A stretch of DNA of 64,000 bases from Oleisolibacter albus (GCF_003336875.1 NZ_QGNJ01000008.1:62001-126000), one strand, 5' to 3'; positions 17,990 to 27,831 are shown, counted from the first letter of the stretch. The notes: generated by a model from the letters alone, not told the origin. A program made the numbers and translations.

Positions 17990-18466
17990 TCAGCCCTTCT
18001 TCGGCATCGACTTGGCGATCTGGATCTTCACTTCCTCGATGCTCTCCTTCACGCGGTTGGAGAGAACCTCGGCCGCCTCGCTGTTGGACTTGGCCACCAT
18101 CTCGGCCATTTCCTTCATGTTGGCGATGGCCTTCTCGAACGCGCCCTTCACCAGTTCGGCCTGCTTGGCCACCTTGTCTTCCGGCGTGCCGGCAGCCATC
18201 AGCTCCGACATCATGGAGGAGGCCTCTTCCAGCGACTGGCGCAGGATCTCGCCCTGACGGCGCAGGACGGCCTGGACACCCTCGACCGCCAGCTGATTGG
18301 CGGCAGTCAGCGCCTCGACATTGCGGCGCTGGGCGGCCAGCATGGCCTCGATATCCATGCCCGGCAGCCGGTAGTCGGACATGAGCTTGCTCAGATCCAT
18401 GAACTTGCTCGGATCGAAGAATTTCGTCGGGTCGAAATCCAGGAACGGGTTCTTCGTGGTGGCCAT
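17990..18466 (-). CDS. phasin (polyhydroxyalkanoate granule-associated protein)
   Basis: A 158-residue, mostly helical protein of the alphaproteobacterial phasin family. It begins with repeated Phe/Asp-rich pieces (FLDFDPTKFFDPSKFMDLSKL) and continues as an amphipathic coiled coil (AAQRRNVEALTAANQLAVEGVQ, then NMKEMAEMVAKSNSEAAEVL). Phasins coat PHA granules and control their number and size. ATG 18466 is the start of the family-like sequence, with GAGGGA upstream; a longer frame to 18553 lacks similarity. A perfect PhaR-type operator lies 33 nt upstream. phaR and a PhaC-like gene are at 47.6-49.9 kb. Confidence 0.92.
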   Translation of the reverse strand: MATTKNPFLDFDPTKFFDPSKFMDLSKLMSDYRLPGMDIEAMLAAQRRNVEALTAANQLAVEGVQAVLRRQGEILRQSLEEASSMMSELMAAGTPEDKVAKQAELVKGAFEKAIANMKEMAEMVAKSNSEAAEVLSNRVKESIEEVKIQIAKSMPKKG

Positions 18467-18498
18467 GGTCCGGGTCCCTCGGCTGGCGGTTTCCATTC

Positions 18499-18513
18499 TG
18501 CTGCAATGCAGCA
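18499..18513. promoter_or_regulatory. PhaR operator upstream of the phasin gene
   Basis: TGCTGCA-A-TGCAGCA is a 15-bp palindrome containing CTGC-AAT-GCAG. That matches the CTGC-N3-GCAG type of site reported for PhaR in Rhodobacter and Paracoccus. More TGC-rich sequence (TGCAATTTGCCGCA) lies just beyond. PhaR would hold the phasin gene off until PHA granules titrate the repressor. Confidence 0.75.
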
Positions 18514-18587
18514 ATAGCGGTGGGATAATGCAATTTGCCGCATTTTTCGTCAATCGTTATGTTGCGATGCACAAAATCGCTTTCGGA

Positions 18588-19196
18588 TCAAGGAGATGCG
18601 GATTTACGCCCGATGAAACCGCTGCGCTGCAATGGCAGACTGTTCCACAGCTCCTCCGCGCGTCGCAGATTGGCATCCAGGGCGGCCATGGTCTTGGCCA
18701 TGTCCTCACTGTCATCCCCGAACCAGGGGCGCAGCGTCGCCAGCCAGACGGCGCTAAGTCCTTTGACTTGCAGCACTCCGCCGAATCCGGCGCGGGCGAT
18801 CCCGGCCGCTTCCAGCATCCAGCGCATGGAGCGATGCAGTTGCGCCGTCAGGCACAGCCCGTCCAGCGGATGATGGCGCAGCTCGCGCCAGACGGCGTGC
18901 AGCCCCGCCTTGTGGGGCGCCAGCGCGTCAAAGCGACGCATCAACACGTCGAACATGCGGTCATGCCGGCTTTCCTCCGCATCGGCGGGGCCGGCGGCCA
19001 GCACCATTGCATCGGCCTGGCGGGCAACCGCTTCCAGGATGGCCGCCTTCGACGGTGTCTCCCGATACAGGTCGGCCAGGGGAACCTCGGCCCGCAGCGC
19101 GATGTCGGCCAGGCTGGTGGCCCGCCATCCCTGCTCGGCCGCCAGCTGCATCGCCGCCGCCACAAGGCGGGCGGTAGGGTCAGACTTCTTCGCCAT
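18588..19196 (-). CDS. TetR/AcrR-family transcriptional regulator
   Basis: A 202-residue regulator with an N-terminal helix-turn-helix (AAEQGWRATSLADIALRAEVPLADLY) and a helical C-terminal ligand domain containing a conserved Trp/Pro stretch (WLATLRPWFGDDSEDMAKTM). ATG 19196 is used because the recognisable TetR domain begins there. The frame continues upstream but runs into the divergent sigma-factor gene and looks non-coding. The gene is divergent from the RpoH-like gene, with 140 bp between starts. Ligand and targets are unknown. Confidence 0.85.
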   Translation of the reverse strand: MAKKSDPTARLVAAAMQLAAEQGWRATSLADIALRAEVPLADLYRETPSKAAILEAVARQADAMVLAAGPADAEESRHDRMFDVLMRRFDALAPHKAGLHAVWRELRHHPLDGLCLTAQLHRSMRWMLEAAGIARAGFGGVLQVKGLSAVWLATLRPWFGDDSEDMAKTMAALDANLRRAEELWNSLPLQRSGFIGRKSASP

Positions 19197-19336
19197 GGTC
19201 TCGCTCCGACAAAACGGCCCAATCCACTGTTGTCTGCGCTCAAGGTGGGGTATCAGAAGGCATTCGGCCAGTCGCATGCCGCAAACCGTGCGCCCGGCCA
19301 TCACGGACAGGTTGGAACAGAGCGAACGCTGCGGAC

Positions 19337-20209
19337 ATGACGGACCCTCTGGCAAATGCTGCCGGCGCCGACCGCCACCCTTATCTGTCGCCGGAGGAGG
19401 AGCGCCGCCTCGCCCAGCAGCTGGCGGCGGGCGACCGGTCGGCGGAAACCCAGCTTGTCCTGTCACATCTGCGTCTGGTCTGGAAATCGGCCCGTCTTTA
19501 TGGACGCCTGGGGATTCCCGTGGCCGATCTGGTGCAGGAAGGGACCATCGGCCTGATCCAGGCCATCCGCAAATTCAATCCCGATTGCCATAACCGCCTC
19601 AGCACCTATGCCAGCTGGTGGGTGCGCGCCGCCATGCAGGAGCATGTGGTCCGCACCTGGTCGCTGGTGCGTGTGGGCAAGACGGCATCGCACCGCAGCC
19701 TGTTCCTGTCGCTGCGCCGGTTCATGGCCGGTCCGGCAGCGGTGGGCCGGCCGGACCCGGCCGCTGCCATTCCCGACGAGCTGTTGCCGCGGCTTGTCGA
19801 GCGCTTCCGCCTGCCGGCCGCCGAAATCGCCACCATGGCCCGCCGGCTGCTGCTGCCGGACCAGGCCCTGGACGCACCGATGGGCACCGCAGCGGAGGGG
19901 GAAGAGGGGCCGACTCTGGCGGACCAGCTCGCCGACGCGCAGCCGACGCCGGAGGATCTGGCAGAGGAGGACAGCCTGTCCCGTCTGCGCCACCGGCTGC
20001 TGGACGGCGCGCTGCGTCTGCTGCCGGAGCGGGAGGCCTATATCATCCGCATCCGCCACCTGATCGATCCGGCCCCCACCTTCGACTCCATCGGCCGGGA
20101 CCTGGGCATCAGCAAGGACCGGGTGCGGCAGCTGGAACAGCGCGCCATCACCCGCCTGCGCACCCTGCTGCAACCGCAGCAGGCGCTGCTGCGTACCGCT
20201 CTCGGCTGA
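19337..20209 (+). CDS. rpoH: RpoH-type alternative sigma factor (sigma-32 family)
   Basis: A 290-residue sigma-70-family factor without region 1.1. Region 2 (LVLSHLRLVWKSARLYGRLGIPVADLVQEGTIGLIQAI) and the promoter-melting segment (RLSTYASWWVRAAMQEHVV) are intact. The RpoH box reads HRSLFLSLRR, close to the canonical QRKLFFNLRR. Region 4 ends with SKDRVRQLEQRAITRLR. The length and box identify the heat-shock class, but the box differs enough that this may be a second, stress-specific RpoH paralogue. Divergent transcription from a TetR gene is unusual for the main rpoH. Confidence 0.9.
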   Translation: MTDPLANAAGADRHPYLSPEEERRLAQQLAAGDRSAETQLVLSHLRLVWKSARLYGRLGIPVADLVQEGTIGLIQAIRKFNPDCHNRLSTYASWWVRAAMQEHVVRTWSLVRVGKTASHRSLFLSLRRFMAGPAAVGRPDPAAAIPDELLPRLVERFRLPAAEIATMARRLLLPDQALDAPMGTAAEGEEGPTLADQLADAQPTPEDLAEEDSLSRLRHRLLDGALRLLPEREAYIIRIRHLIDPAPTFDSIGRDLGISKDRVRQLEQRAITRLRTLLQPQQALLRTALG

Positions 20210-20210
20210 G

Positions 20211-20230
20211 GGCCTCGGCGGAAAGAGGCC
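20211..20230. terminator. short hairpin between convergent rpoH-like and ybaK-like genes
   Basis: GGCCTC/GAGGCC, a 6-bp stem with an 8-nt loop directly after the sigma-factor stop and 4 nt before the end of the convergent gene. No T-run. Confidence 0.35.
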
Positions 20231-20233
20231 GGA

Positions 20234-20728
20234 TCAGGTCACCGGCCCGGTCTGCCCCCCTGTCAGCCCCAGCAGGATCGAGGGGGCGATGGGAAACACG
20301 CTGTTCGGCGTGCCCGCCGCCGCCCAGACCGTATCGAAGTCCAGAAGATCGCGGTCGAACAGCGTCACCGGCGGCACCAGATGACCGATCGGCGGGACGC
20401 CGCCGATGGCATAGCCGGCATGGCTGCGCACGAAATCCGCCTCGGCCTTGAGCAGGCGTTCGCCCCCGATCCGTCCGGCCAGATGCCGCGCCACGGCGGC
20501 CTCGTTGACGCGGTTGCTGCCGCTGGCCACCACCAGAACGGGGCGGGCGCTGTCCCGGGTGCGGAACAGGATGGATTTGGCGATCTGGGCCACGTCGCAG
20601 CCGATCACCGCCGCCGCTTCGGCGGCGGTCCGGGTGGTGGCGGCGAATTCCAGCACATGGATGGGGTGGCCCAGATCGTTCAGCAGATTCTGAATCATCT
20701 GGGCACTGGGGCTCAAGGGACCGGCCAT
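20234..20728 (-). CDS. YbaK/ProX-type aminoacyl-tRNA deacylase
   Basis: A 164-residue single-domain protein of the YbaK/EbsC family, which hydrolyses mischarged aminoacyl-tRNA in trans. The conserved lysine segment AQIAKSILFR, the VVASGSNRVNEAAVARHL stretch and the GYAIGGVPPIGH motif are present. It is the last gene of a minus-strand group ybjN-proC-ybaK, with 4 nt to proC. Which tRNA species it edits cannot be told from the sequence. Confidence 0.9.
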   Translation of the reverse strand: MAGPLSPSAQMIQNLLNDLGHPIHVLEFAATTRTAAEAAAVIGCDVAQIAKSILFRTRDSARPVLVVASGSNRVNEAAVARHLAGRIGGERLLKAEADFVRSHAGYAIGGVPPIGHLVPPVTLFDRDLLDFDTVWAAAGTPNSVFPIAPSILLGLTGGQTGPVT

Positions 20729-20732
20729 GATC

Positions 20733-21536
20733 TCACCCGGCCAGTTCCCGTGATCGGGCCGCCGCCGCGGCCACAGCCCGGTCCAGCAGCGGCCCCAACC
20801 CGTCGGATGCCATCAGCACCGCCAGGGCGGCTTCGGTCGTTCCCTTGGGGCTGGTCACGTTGCGGCGCAGCTGCTCCGCGGATTCGTGGCTCTGCTGCAG
20901 CAATTCGCCGGCCCCCGCCACCGTGGCCCGCGCCAGTTGCGCCGCCAGATCCGCCGGCAGGCCCGCCGCCTCTCCCGCATGGGCCAGGGCCTCGGCCAGA
21001 AGGAAGACATAGGCCGGCCCACTGCCGGATACGGCCGTCACCGCGTCGAGATGTGGCTCCCGCTGAGTCCAGGCCACCTGCCCCACCGCGGCCAGAAGCC
21101 CGTTGCACAGCGCATGCTGCGCCCGGCTGACCCTGGCATTCTCGACAGCCACCGTCATGCCCCGGCCCACCGATGCCGGCGTATTGGGCATGGCGCGGAC
21201 AATGGCAGCGTCCGGCCCCAGCCGCTCCTCGAACCAAACGATGGGCTTGCCGGCCGCGATCGACAGGAACACGGCCGTACCGGCGAAGCGTGCATAATCG
21301 GCGATGACGGATGGCATGGTCTGCGGCTTCACCGCCAGGACCACGGCGTCGGGCGTGAAGCCGGCCGGAATGGCCGCGGCGTCGGTCACCACCTCGACCC
21401 CGGCCAGGGGCGGACCGGGAATTCGCCCCGCCGGTTCAACCACGACCACGCGCTGCGCGGTCCCCCTGGCCAGCCACCCCGACAGCAGGGCACCGCCCAT
21501 GCGGCCACATCCGACGAGAAGCAAGGTCGCGCTCAT
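20733..21536 (-). CDS. proC: pyrroline-5-carboxylate reductase
   Basis: Last enzyme of proline synthesis: reduces pyrroline-5-carboxylate with NADPH. The Rossmann motif LLLVGCGRMGGALLSGW starts the protein, and the family signature (AVSGSGPAYVFLLAEAL... then TSPKGTTEAAL) lies in the C-terminal dimer domain. At 267 residues the length is typical. ATG 21536 is chosen; a GTG at 21557 would add seven residues. proA is in the same window at 29664. The gene lies between ybjN-like and ybaK-like genes, all on the minus strand. Confidence 0.96.
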   Translation of the reverse strand: MSATLLLVGCGRMGGALLSGWLARGTAQRVVVVEPAGRIPGPPLAGVEVVTDAAAIPAGFTPDAVVLAVKPQTMPSVIADYARFAGTAVFLSIAAGKPIVWFEERLGPDAAIVRAMPNTPASVGRGMTVAVENARVSRAQHALCNGLLAAVGQVAWTQREPHLDAVTAVSGSGPAYVFLLAEALAHAGEAAGLPADLAAQLARATVAGAGELLQQSHESAEQLRRNVTSPKGTTEAALAVLMASDGLGPLLDRAVAAAAARSRELAG

Positions 21537-21588
21537 GTCCGTCCAATCCGCTCCCACACCGTCCCGGGCGGCGCCGGACCGGCCGGCC

Positions 21589-22092
21589 TTACGCCTCGCC
21601 CACCGTATCCAGGATGGCGGCGGTCACCGCCTCCTGCGCCGTTTTCCCGCCCCAGATGACAAACTGGAAGGCCGGATAGTAACGCTCGCACTCCGACAGG
21701 GCGATGTCCACCAAGTCTTCCAACTGCTCGACACTGGCGGCACGGGCACCACGCAACAGCGTCGTCTGCCGGAACATGGGCGTACACTCGTCCGGGTCCA
21801 CGTCGAAATGACCCAGCCACATCTTGGCATTCACCTCGGCCAGCAATTCATTGACCTGGGCGCGGCGGGCGGCGGGCACCTTCATGTCGAACTGGCAGGA
21901 GAACTGCATGGCGCTGACTTCCGTCTGCCAGAGGAAGAACAGACGGTAATCGCACCAGCGGCCATTGATCTCGACGATCATCTCCTCGTCGCTGGACCGT
22001 TCGAACGCCCATTCATTGGCGACGACGATCTCCTCCAGCATATCCAGCGGATTATGGGTGCTGGTTGCGGTCTCGACGGTGACTGCCGTCAT
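21589..22092 (-). CDS. YbjN domain-containing protein
   Basis: A 167-residue cytoplasmic protein of the YbjN family, related to type III secretion chaperone folds. In E. coli YbjN affects motility and stress responses, but the biochemical role is unknown. Conserved elements include VEINGRWCDYRLFFLWQ and the C-terminal AFQFVIWGGKTAQEAV. The ybjN-proC order is common in alphaproteobacteria and suggests a shared transcript. The 222 bp upstream (22093-22314) show no clear gene. Confidence 0.88.
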   Translation of the reverse strand: MTAVTVETATSTHNPLDMLEEIVVANEWAFERSSDEEMIVEINGRWCDYRLFFLWQTEVSAMQFSCQFDMKVPAARRAQVNELLAEVNAKMWLGHFDVDPDECTPMFRQTTLLRGARAASVEQLEDLVDIALSECERYYPAFQFVIWGGKTAQEAVTAAILDTVGEA

Positions 22093-22314
22093 CTTGCGCC
22101 CTCCATCTCGTGCGCGGTGGGAAGGGATGACCCATCCCCCGTACCGGCCCGGCCACCCCAGATATGGTGGGCATGGGCCGCGGGGCTACGAAAATACGGT
22201 GCCAGAAGCTTCCGCCTCGGCGCAACCGGATTTCCGGACGGCCCCGGTTTCATGATCATCTGTGCCGGCGGGACAGCGGTTCCGGCGGAAACCGCGGGCG
22301 CACCCGTCCCGGCC

Positions 22315-22695
22315 TTACGCCTCGGGCTGCGTGTCGGGATCAGCCGGAGCCGGGCTGGCCGCATGGGCCGGCCGCTTCGGCGCCGGCTCCGGCCCGCTCA
22401 ACTCCAGATGAGCCATCAGCGTGGCCACCAGCGCCTCCAGCTGGACGACTCGATCCTCCAGGTCCGCCTTCAGCTTGAAGACGTCCTCGATCTCCTCCTG
22501 CTGCGTCCGGGCCGCGGCGGCCATGGCCTTGACCGCCTCGAACTCCTCGCGCGAGACCACATCCATCTGCGCCAGAATCCGCTCGAACTGCTGGCGGAAC
22601 TGGGCCTCGACCTCGCCACGGATACCGGAGAGGGCGCCTGCGGCCCCGCTCGCCAGGCGCGCCAGATCGTCCAGCAGCTTGTTTTCGACCTGCAT
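22315..22695 (-). CDS. ubiK: UbiK/BMFP-family accessory factor
   Basis: A 126-residue coiled-coil protein of the YqiC/BMFP family. UbiK helps assemble the aerobic ubiquinone-synthesis complex and family members can fuse membranes in vitro. The core (LARLASGAAGALSGIRGEVE...FERILAQMDVVSREEFEAVK) and the heptad-rich ADLEDRVVQLEALVATL helix are clear. It has a Pro/Ala-rich tail. ATG 22695 is the first family-like methionine; the longer frame upstream is not conserved-looking. Confidence 0.88.
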   Translation of the reverse strand: MQVENKLLDDLARLASGAAGALSGIRGEVEAQFRQQFERILAQMDVVSREEFEAVKAMAAAARTQQEEIEDVFKLKADLEDRVVQLEALVATLMAHLELSGPEPAPKRPAHAASPAPADPDTQPEA

Positions 22696-22909
22696 CGGTC
22701 CAACCCCCTGAAAAATGGCCGGCATTATGGAGATCCACCCCGGACCTGTCCACGGTACACTGTCCAATGGGGCCGGGGACGGCGCAGACCGGCACCGCAT
22801 CCCCGACACGGCACGCCTGCGGCTTGCCGTTGCCACGGCTCCCCCCCTATAACAAGCCGGGTCCGCCGGGGTCCCGGCGGTGCGGAACGCAGACGAGGGC
22901 GCAATCGGC

Positions 22910-23896
<987 letters not shown>

Positions 23897-23926
23897 CGGG
23901 CCGACCGTCGGCCGGAGTTTGCTGTC

Positions 23927-24739
23927 ATGATGCTCGCCATCCCGTTTCCCCAGATTGACCCCGTCGCCCTGGCGCTGGGGCCGCTGGTGATCCGCTGGTA
24001 TGCCCTGGCCTATCTCGGCGGCTTCCTGTTTGCCTGGTGGTATTGCAGCCGGCTGTCGCTGTGGCGTCCGGGCTGCCGCCCCAATCCCGATGATCTGTCC
24101 GATTTCCTGACCTGGGCCGTGATCGGCGTCATTCTGGGCGGCCGGCTGGGCAATGTGCTGTTCTACCATCCCTTCTATTATCTGCAGAATCCGCTGGAAG
24201 CCTTCATGATCTGGAAGGGCGGCATGTCCTTCCACGGCGGCTTCCTGGGTGTGGTCGTGGCCACCATCCTGTTCAGCCGCCGTCTCGGCTTCTCCCCCTT
24301 TGCCCTGGGCGATCTGCTGGCCTGTGCCGCACCGGTCGGCCTGTTCCTGGGGCGCCTGGCCAATTTCGTGAACGGCGAGCTATGGGGGCGGCCGACGGAC
24401 GTGCCCTGGGCCATGATCTTCCCCCACAGCGACGGGCTGCCGCGCCACCCCAGCCAGCTCTATCAGGCCGGGCTGGAGGGCATCGTCCTGTTCCTCGCCC
24501 TGTTCATCCTGGCCCGCCGTCCCGGCATGCTGGATCGGACCGGCACCCTGTCGGGCTGCTTCCTGGTCGGCTACGGCCTTGCCCGCATCACCGGCGAGTT
24601 CTTCCGCGAGCCCGACGCCAATATCGGGTTCCTGGCCTTCGGCGTCACCATGGGGCAGCTGCTGTCGGTCCCGATGGTGCTGATCGGCTTGTTTCTCATC
24701 GCCCGCGCGCCCTGGGGCCGGCGCGCCCTGGCCGGCTGA
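23927..24739 (+). CDS. lgt: prolipoprotein diacylglyceryl transferase
   Basis: Integral inner-membrane enzyme that moves diacylglycerol from phosphatidylglycerol to the lipobox cysteine of prolipoproteins. The 270-residue protein has about seven hydrophobic helices. Key motifs are GGRLGNVLFYHP, MSFHGGFLG with the essential His, and the Lgt signature GLFLGRLANFVNGELWGR. It is followed after 5 nt by a MidA-family methyltransferase gene, so translation is probably coupled. Confidence 0.97.
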   Translation: MMLAIPFPQIDPVALALGPLVIRWYALAYLGGFLFAWWYCSRLSLWRPGCRPNPDDLSDFLTWAVIGVILGGRLGNVLFYHPFYYLQNPLEAFMIWKGGMSFHGGFLGVVVATILFSRRLGFSPFALGDLLACAAPVGLFLGRLANFVNGELWGRPTDVPWAMIFPHSDGLPRHPSQLYQAGLEGIVLFLALFILARRPGMLDRTGTLSGCFLVGYGLARITGEFFREPDANIGFLAFGVTMGQLLSVPMVLIGLFLIARAPWGRRALAG

Positions 24740-24744
24740 ACCGC

Positions 24745-25863
24745 ATGCCCACGCCCCTGCAGGCGCTGATTGCCCGGCGCATCACCCTGGACGGTCCGCT
24801 GGGTGTGGGTGACTACATGGCGCTGTGCCTGGGCCATCCGCAGCACGGCTATTACACGACGCGGGACCCGCTGGGCACGGCCGGTGACTTCACCACCGCG
24901 CCCGAGATCAGCCAGATGTTCGGGGAGTTGCTGGGGGTCTGGGCCGCCCAGTGCTGGTTGCAGATGGGCCAGCCCGCACCGGTGCATCTGGTCGAACTCG
25001 GGCCGGGGCGCGGCACGCTGATGGCCGATGCGCTGCGGGCCACAGCCCGCATTCCCGGATTCCATGCCGCCCTGCGGCTGCATCTGGTAGAGACCAGTCC
25101 GGTGCTGCGGCAGCGTCAGGCTGCCGCCCTGCGGAGCGTCGCCCCGGTCTGGCACGACCGGCTGGCCGAGGTCCCCGAGGGGCCGCTGCTGCTGCTGGCC
25201 AACGAGTTCTTCGATGCCCTGCCCATCCGCCAGTTCGAGCGCGGACCGCTTGGATGGGGGGAACGCAAGGTTGGCCTTGACGAGACGGGCGCGCTGGTCT
25301 GGCGGCTGGACCGCCGGCCGGGCGACTGTCTGGTGCCCCCCCCGCTGCGCCCGGCGCCGCCCGGCAGCGTGGTCGAGCGCGCCCCCCTGGGTGAGGCCAT
25401 CGCGGCGGAGATCGGTGCCCGTCTGGCCCGCTGCCCCGGATCGGCTCTGATCGTCGATTACGGCTATGAGGGGCCGGCCCTGGGCGACACGCTCCAAGCC
25501 ATGCGGTCCCACGCCTTCGTCCCCGTGCTGGAGCGACCGGGCGAGGCCGATCTGACCGCCCATGTGGATTTCACCGCCCTGGCCGGGTCGGCGCGCCAGG
25601 CGGGCGCCGCCGCCTGGGGGACACGGACCCAGGGCGACTTCCTGCGCCGGCTGGGCATCGACATGCGGGCCGCCGCCCTGAAACGGGTTGCCACACCGGC
25701 CCAGGCCACCGATATAGAACTGGCCCGGCACCGTCTCACCGGGGATGACGCCATGGGCCGGCTGTTCAAGGTGCTGGCCCTGACCAGTCCCGCTCTGCCG
25801 GCCCCGGCCGGTTTCGACGGTCCGGCCGGATTCGATGCGACGACGGGAGCGGACCGACCGTGA
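24745..25863 (+). CDS. MidA/NDUFAF7-family SAM-dependent methyltransferase
   Basis: A 372-residue protein of the SAM-dependent methyltransferase family whose mitochondrial member NDUFAF7 dimethylates an arginine of a complex I subunit. The N-terminal GDYMALCLGHPQHGYYTTRDPLGTAGDFTTAPEIS block and the SAM-binding VELGPGRGTLMAD motif are highly conserved, followed by LLLANEFFDALPIRQF. A complex-I assembly role in this bacterium is inference. ATG 24745 lies 5 nt after lgt, and its stop overlaps the GTG start of pgeF by 4 bp. Confidence 0.93.
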   Translation: MPTPLQALIARRITLDGPLGVGDYMALCLGHPQHGYYTTRDPLGTAGDFTTAPEISQMFGELLGVWAAQCWLQMGQPAPVHLVELGPGRGTLMADALRATARIPGFHAALRLHLVETSPVLRQRQAAALRSVAPVWHDRLAEVPEGPLLLLANEFFDALPIRQFERGPLGWGERKVGLDETGALVWRLDRRPGDCLVPPPLRPAPPGSVVERAPLGEAIAAEIGARLARCPGSALIVDYGYEGPALGDTLQAMRSHAFVPVLERPGEADLTAHVDFTALAGSARQAGAAAWGTRTQGDFLRRLGIDMRAAALKRVATPAQATDIELARHRLTGDDAMGRLFKVLALTSPALPAPAGFDGPAGFDATTGADRP

Positions 25864-26627
25864 TCACCCTTGAGCCGCTGGCCGGCCTGCCCGGGATCCG
25901 CCACGCCTTCTTCACCCGCGCCGGCGGCGTCTCCGCCGGACTCTATGCCGGTCTCAATTGCGGCCTCGGCTCCAACGATGCGCCCGAGGCCGTGGCCGAG
26001 AACCGCACCCGGGCCATGGGGATGCTGGGCCTGTCCCCGGACCGGCTGGTCACCTGCTACCAGATCCACAGCCCGGACGTGGTCACCGTCGATACGCCGT
26101 TCCCGCCGGGTCAGCCCCCCCGTGCCGACGCCATGGTCACGGCGCGGCCCGGTCTCGCCCTGGGCATCCTCACCGCCGACTGCGTCCCCGTCCTGTTCTG
26201 CGATCCCGAGGCTGGTGTCATCGGCGCCGCCCATGCCGGCTGGAAGGGCGCCGTCGGCGGCGTGCTGGAGGCGACGCTGGCGGCCATGGCGGGCCTGGGT
26301 GCCCGCATCGAGCACATCCGGGCTGGCATCGGCCCACACATCGCCCAGCGCTCCTATGAGGTCGGGCCCGAGTTCCGCGCCCGCTTCCTGGCCGAGAATG
26401 CCGGCCATGCCGCCCTGTTCCTGCCGTCGACGCGGCCGGACCATTGGCTGTTCGACCTTGGCCGCTATGTGGAACAGCGTCTGGCCGCAGCCGGCGTCAG
26501 CAGCTGCGGGCACGCGCCCCATGACACGGCGGGCGAGGAGGACCTGTTCTTCAGCTACCGCCGCGCCACGCTGCGGGGCGAGCCCGATTATGGCCGGGGT
26601 CTGTCCGCCATCGCCCTGACTCCATAA
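25860..26627 (+). CDS. pgeF: PgeF/YfiH-family peptidoglycan editing factor
   Basis: A 255-residue copper/zinc-binding protein of the YlmD/YfiH family. Members act as peptidoglycan editing factors or purine nucleoside phosphorylases, and were formerly called polyphenol oxidases. Metal-ligand motifs are visible in CYQIHSPDVV, LTADCVPVLF and GAAHAGWKGAVGGV, and the C-terminal HDTAGEEDLFFSYRR is typical. GTG 25860 overlaps the upstream stop by 4 bp, so translation is coupled to the methyltransferase gene. Confidence 0.95.
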   Translation: MITLEPLAGLPGIRHAFFTRAGGVSAGLYAGLNCGLGSNDAPEAVAENRTRAMGMLGLSPDRLVTCYQIHSPDVVTVDTPFPPGQPPRADAMVTARPGLALGILTADCVPVLFCDPEAGVIGAAHAGWKGAVGGVLEATLAAMAGLGARIEHIRAGIGPHIAQRSYEVGPEFRARFLAENAGHAALFLPSTRPDHWLFDLGRYVEQRLAAAGVSSCGHAPHDTAGEEDLFFSYRRATLRGEPDYGRGLSAIALTP

Positions 26628-26647
26628 GCAGGATCGTGGAGCGGCCG

Positions 26648-26716
26648 ATGCACTATATATGGATGTTCTGTGTGTTTTTTCTGATGCTGGCCCTGCTGGC
26701 CATGTGCAGTGGTTGA
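26648..26716 (+). CDS. candidate 22-residue hydrophobic peptide
   Basis: ATG 26648 has GGAG 6 nt upstream and opens a 22-codon frame that is almost entirely hydrophobic (MHYIWMFCVFFLMLALLAMC..., ending Ser-Gly). It would form one membrane helix. It lies 20 nt after pgeF and so may be the last gene of that operon. There are two cysteines but no good lipobox. I do not recognise it, and such a short frame could be chance, although the ribosome-binding site and the composition argue for it. Confidence 0.4.
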   Translation: MHYIWMFCVFFLMLALLAMCSG

Positions 26717-26892
26717 GGCATCACTGCCACACATGGGTGATCTCAGTTGGGGTGGCGTTTACAGCCGCAGGGGCCATTGATATGGTGCGCCCGCCTTTGT
26801 GACGGTTAGACGACAGGGGCGTCGGAGTCAGGGCTAATGCCTTGATCCAAATGGATCTTCTTTCAACATGACTGGAAAAACGGGCGGACCTC

Positions 26893-27825
26893 ATGAAGCT
26901 GATCGCCGGGAACAGCAATCGGCCGTTGGCCGAAGCTATCTCCACCTGCCTTGAGGTCCCGCTGACCAAGGCAAGCATCCGCCGCTTCGCGGATATGGAG
27001 GTTTTTGTCGAGATCCAGGAAAACGTCCGCGGTGAGGACGTGTTCGTGATCCAATCGACCTCCTTCCCCGCCAACGACCATCTGATGGAGCTGCTGGTCA
27101 CTGTCGACGCCCTGCGCCGCGGATCGGCCCGGCGCATCACCGCCGTCATTCCCTATTTCGGCTATGCCCGCCAGGATCGCAAGACCGGCCCGCGCACGCC
27201 GATCTCGGCCAAGCTGGTGGCCAACCTGTTGACGACGGCCGGCGCCAACCGCGTGCTGACGCTGGATCTGCATGCCGGCCAGATCCAGGGTTTCTTCGAC
27301 ATTCCCACCGACAATCTGGTGGCAGCCCCCGTCTTCACCCGCGACATCAAGGAGCGGCTCGACACCCGCAACCTGATGATCGTCTCGCCGGACGTGGGCG
27401 GTGTGGTGCGTGCCCGTGCCATCGCACGCCGCCTTGAGGCCGATCTGGCCATCATCGACAAGCGCCGCGAGCGCGCCGGCGTATCCGAGGTCATGAACGT
27501 CATCGGTGACGTCAATGGCCGCGACTGCATCATGATCGACGACATCGTCGACAGCGCCGGCACCCTCTGCAACGCCGCCGTCGCCCTGAAGGAGCGCGGC
27601 GCCAAGTCCGTGCGGGCCTATGTCACCCATGGCGTGCTGTCCGGCGGCGCCGTCGACCGCGTGGCCAAGAGCCCGCTGGACGAGTTGGTGACCACCGACA
27701 GCATCGAGGCCACCCAGCCCGTGCTGGACAGCCCCAATATCCGCAAGCTGTCGATCTCCCGGCTGATGGCCGATGCCATCGAGCGCATCAGCAACGAGCG
27801 CTCGGTCTCCAGCCTGTTCGATTGA
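26893..27825 (+). CDS. prs: ribose-phosphate pyrophosphokinase
   Basis: Makes PRPP from ribose-5-phosphate and ATP for purine, pyrimidine, His and Trp synthesis. The 310-residue protein shows the ATP-binding and flexible-loop segment [19 protein letters not shown], the [14 protein letters not shown] motif and the PRPP signature [19 protein letters not shown]. It has its own upstream gap (26717-26892) with a perfect GATCC-AAAT-GGATC repeat at 26844-26857, and ends at a strong hairpin. Confidence 0.97.
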   Translation: MKLIAGNSNRPLAEAISTCLEVPLTKASIRRFADMEVFVEIQENVRGEDVFVIQSTSFPANDHLMELLVTVDALRRGSARRITAVIPYFGYARQDRKTGPRTPISAKLVANLLTTAGANRVLTLDLHAGQIQGFFDIPTDNLVAAPVFTRDIKERLDTRNLMIVSPDVGGVVRARAIARRLEADLAIIDKRRERAGVSEVMNVIGDVNGRDCIMIDDIVDSAGTLCNAAVALKERGAKSVRAYVTHGVLSGGAVDRVAKSPLDELVTTDSIEATQPVLDSPNIRKLSISRLMADAIERISNERSVSSLFD

Positions 27826-27831
27826 TGCATC

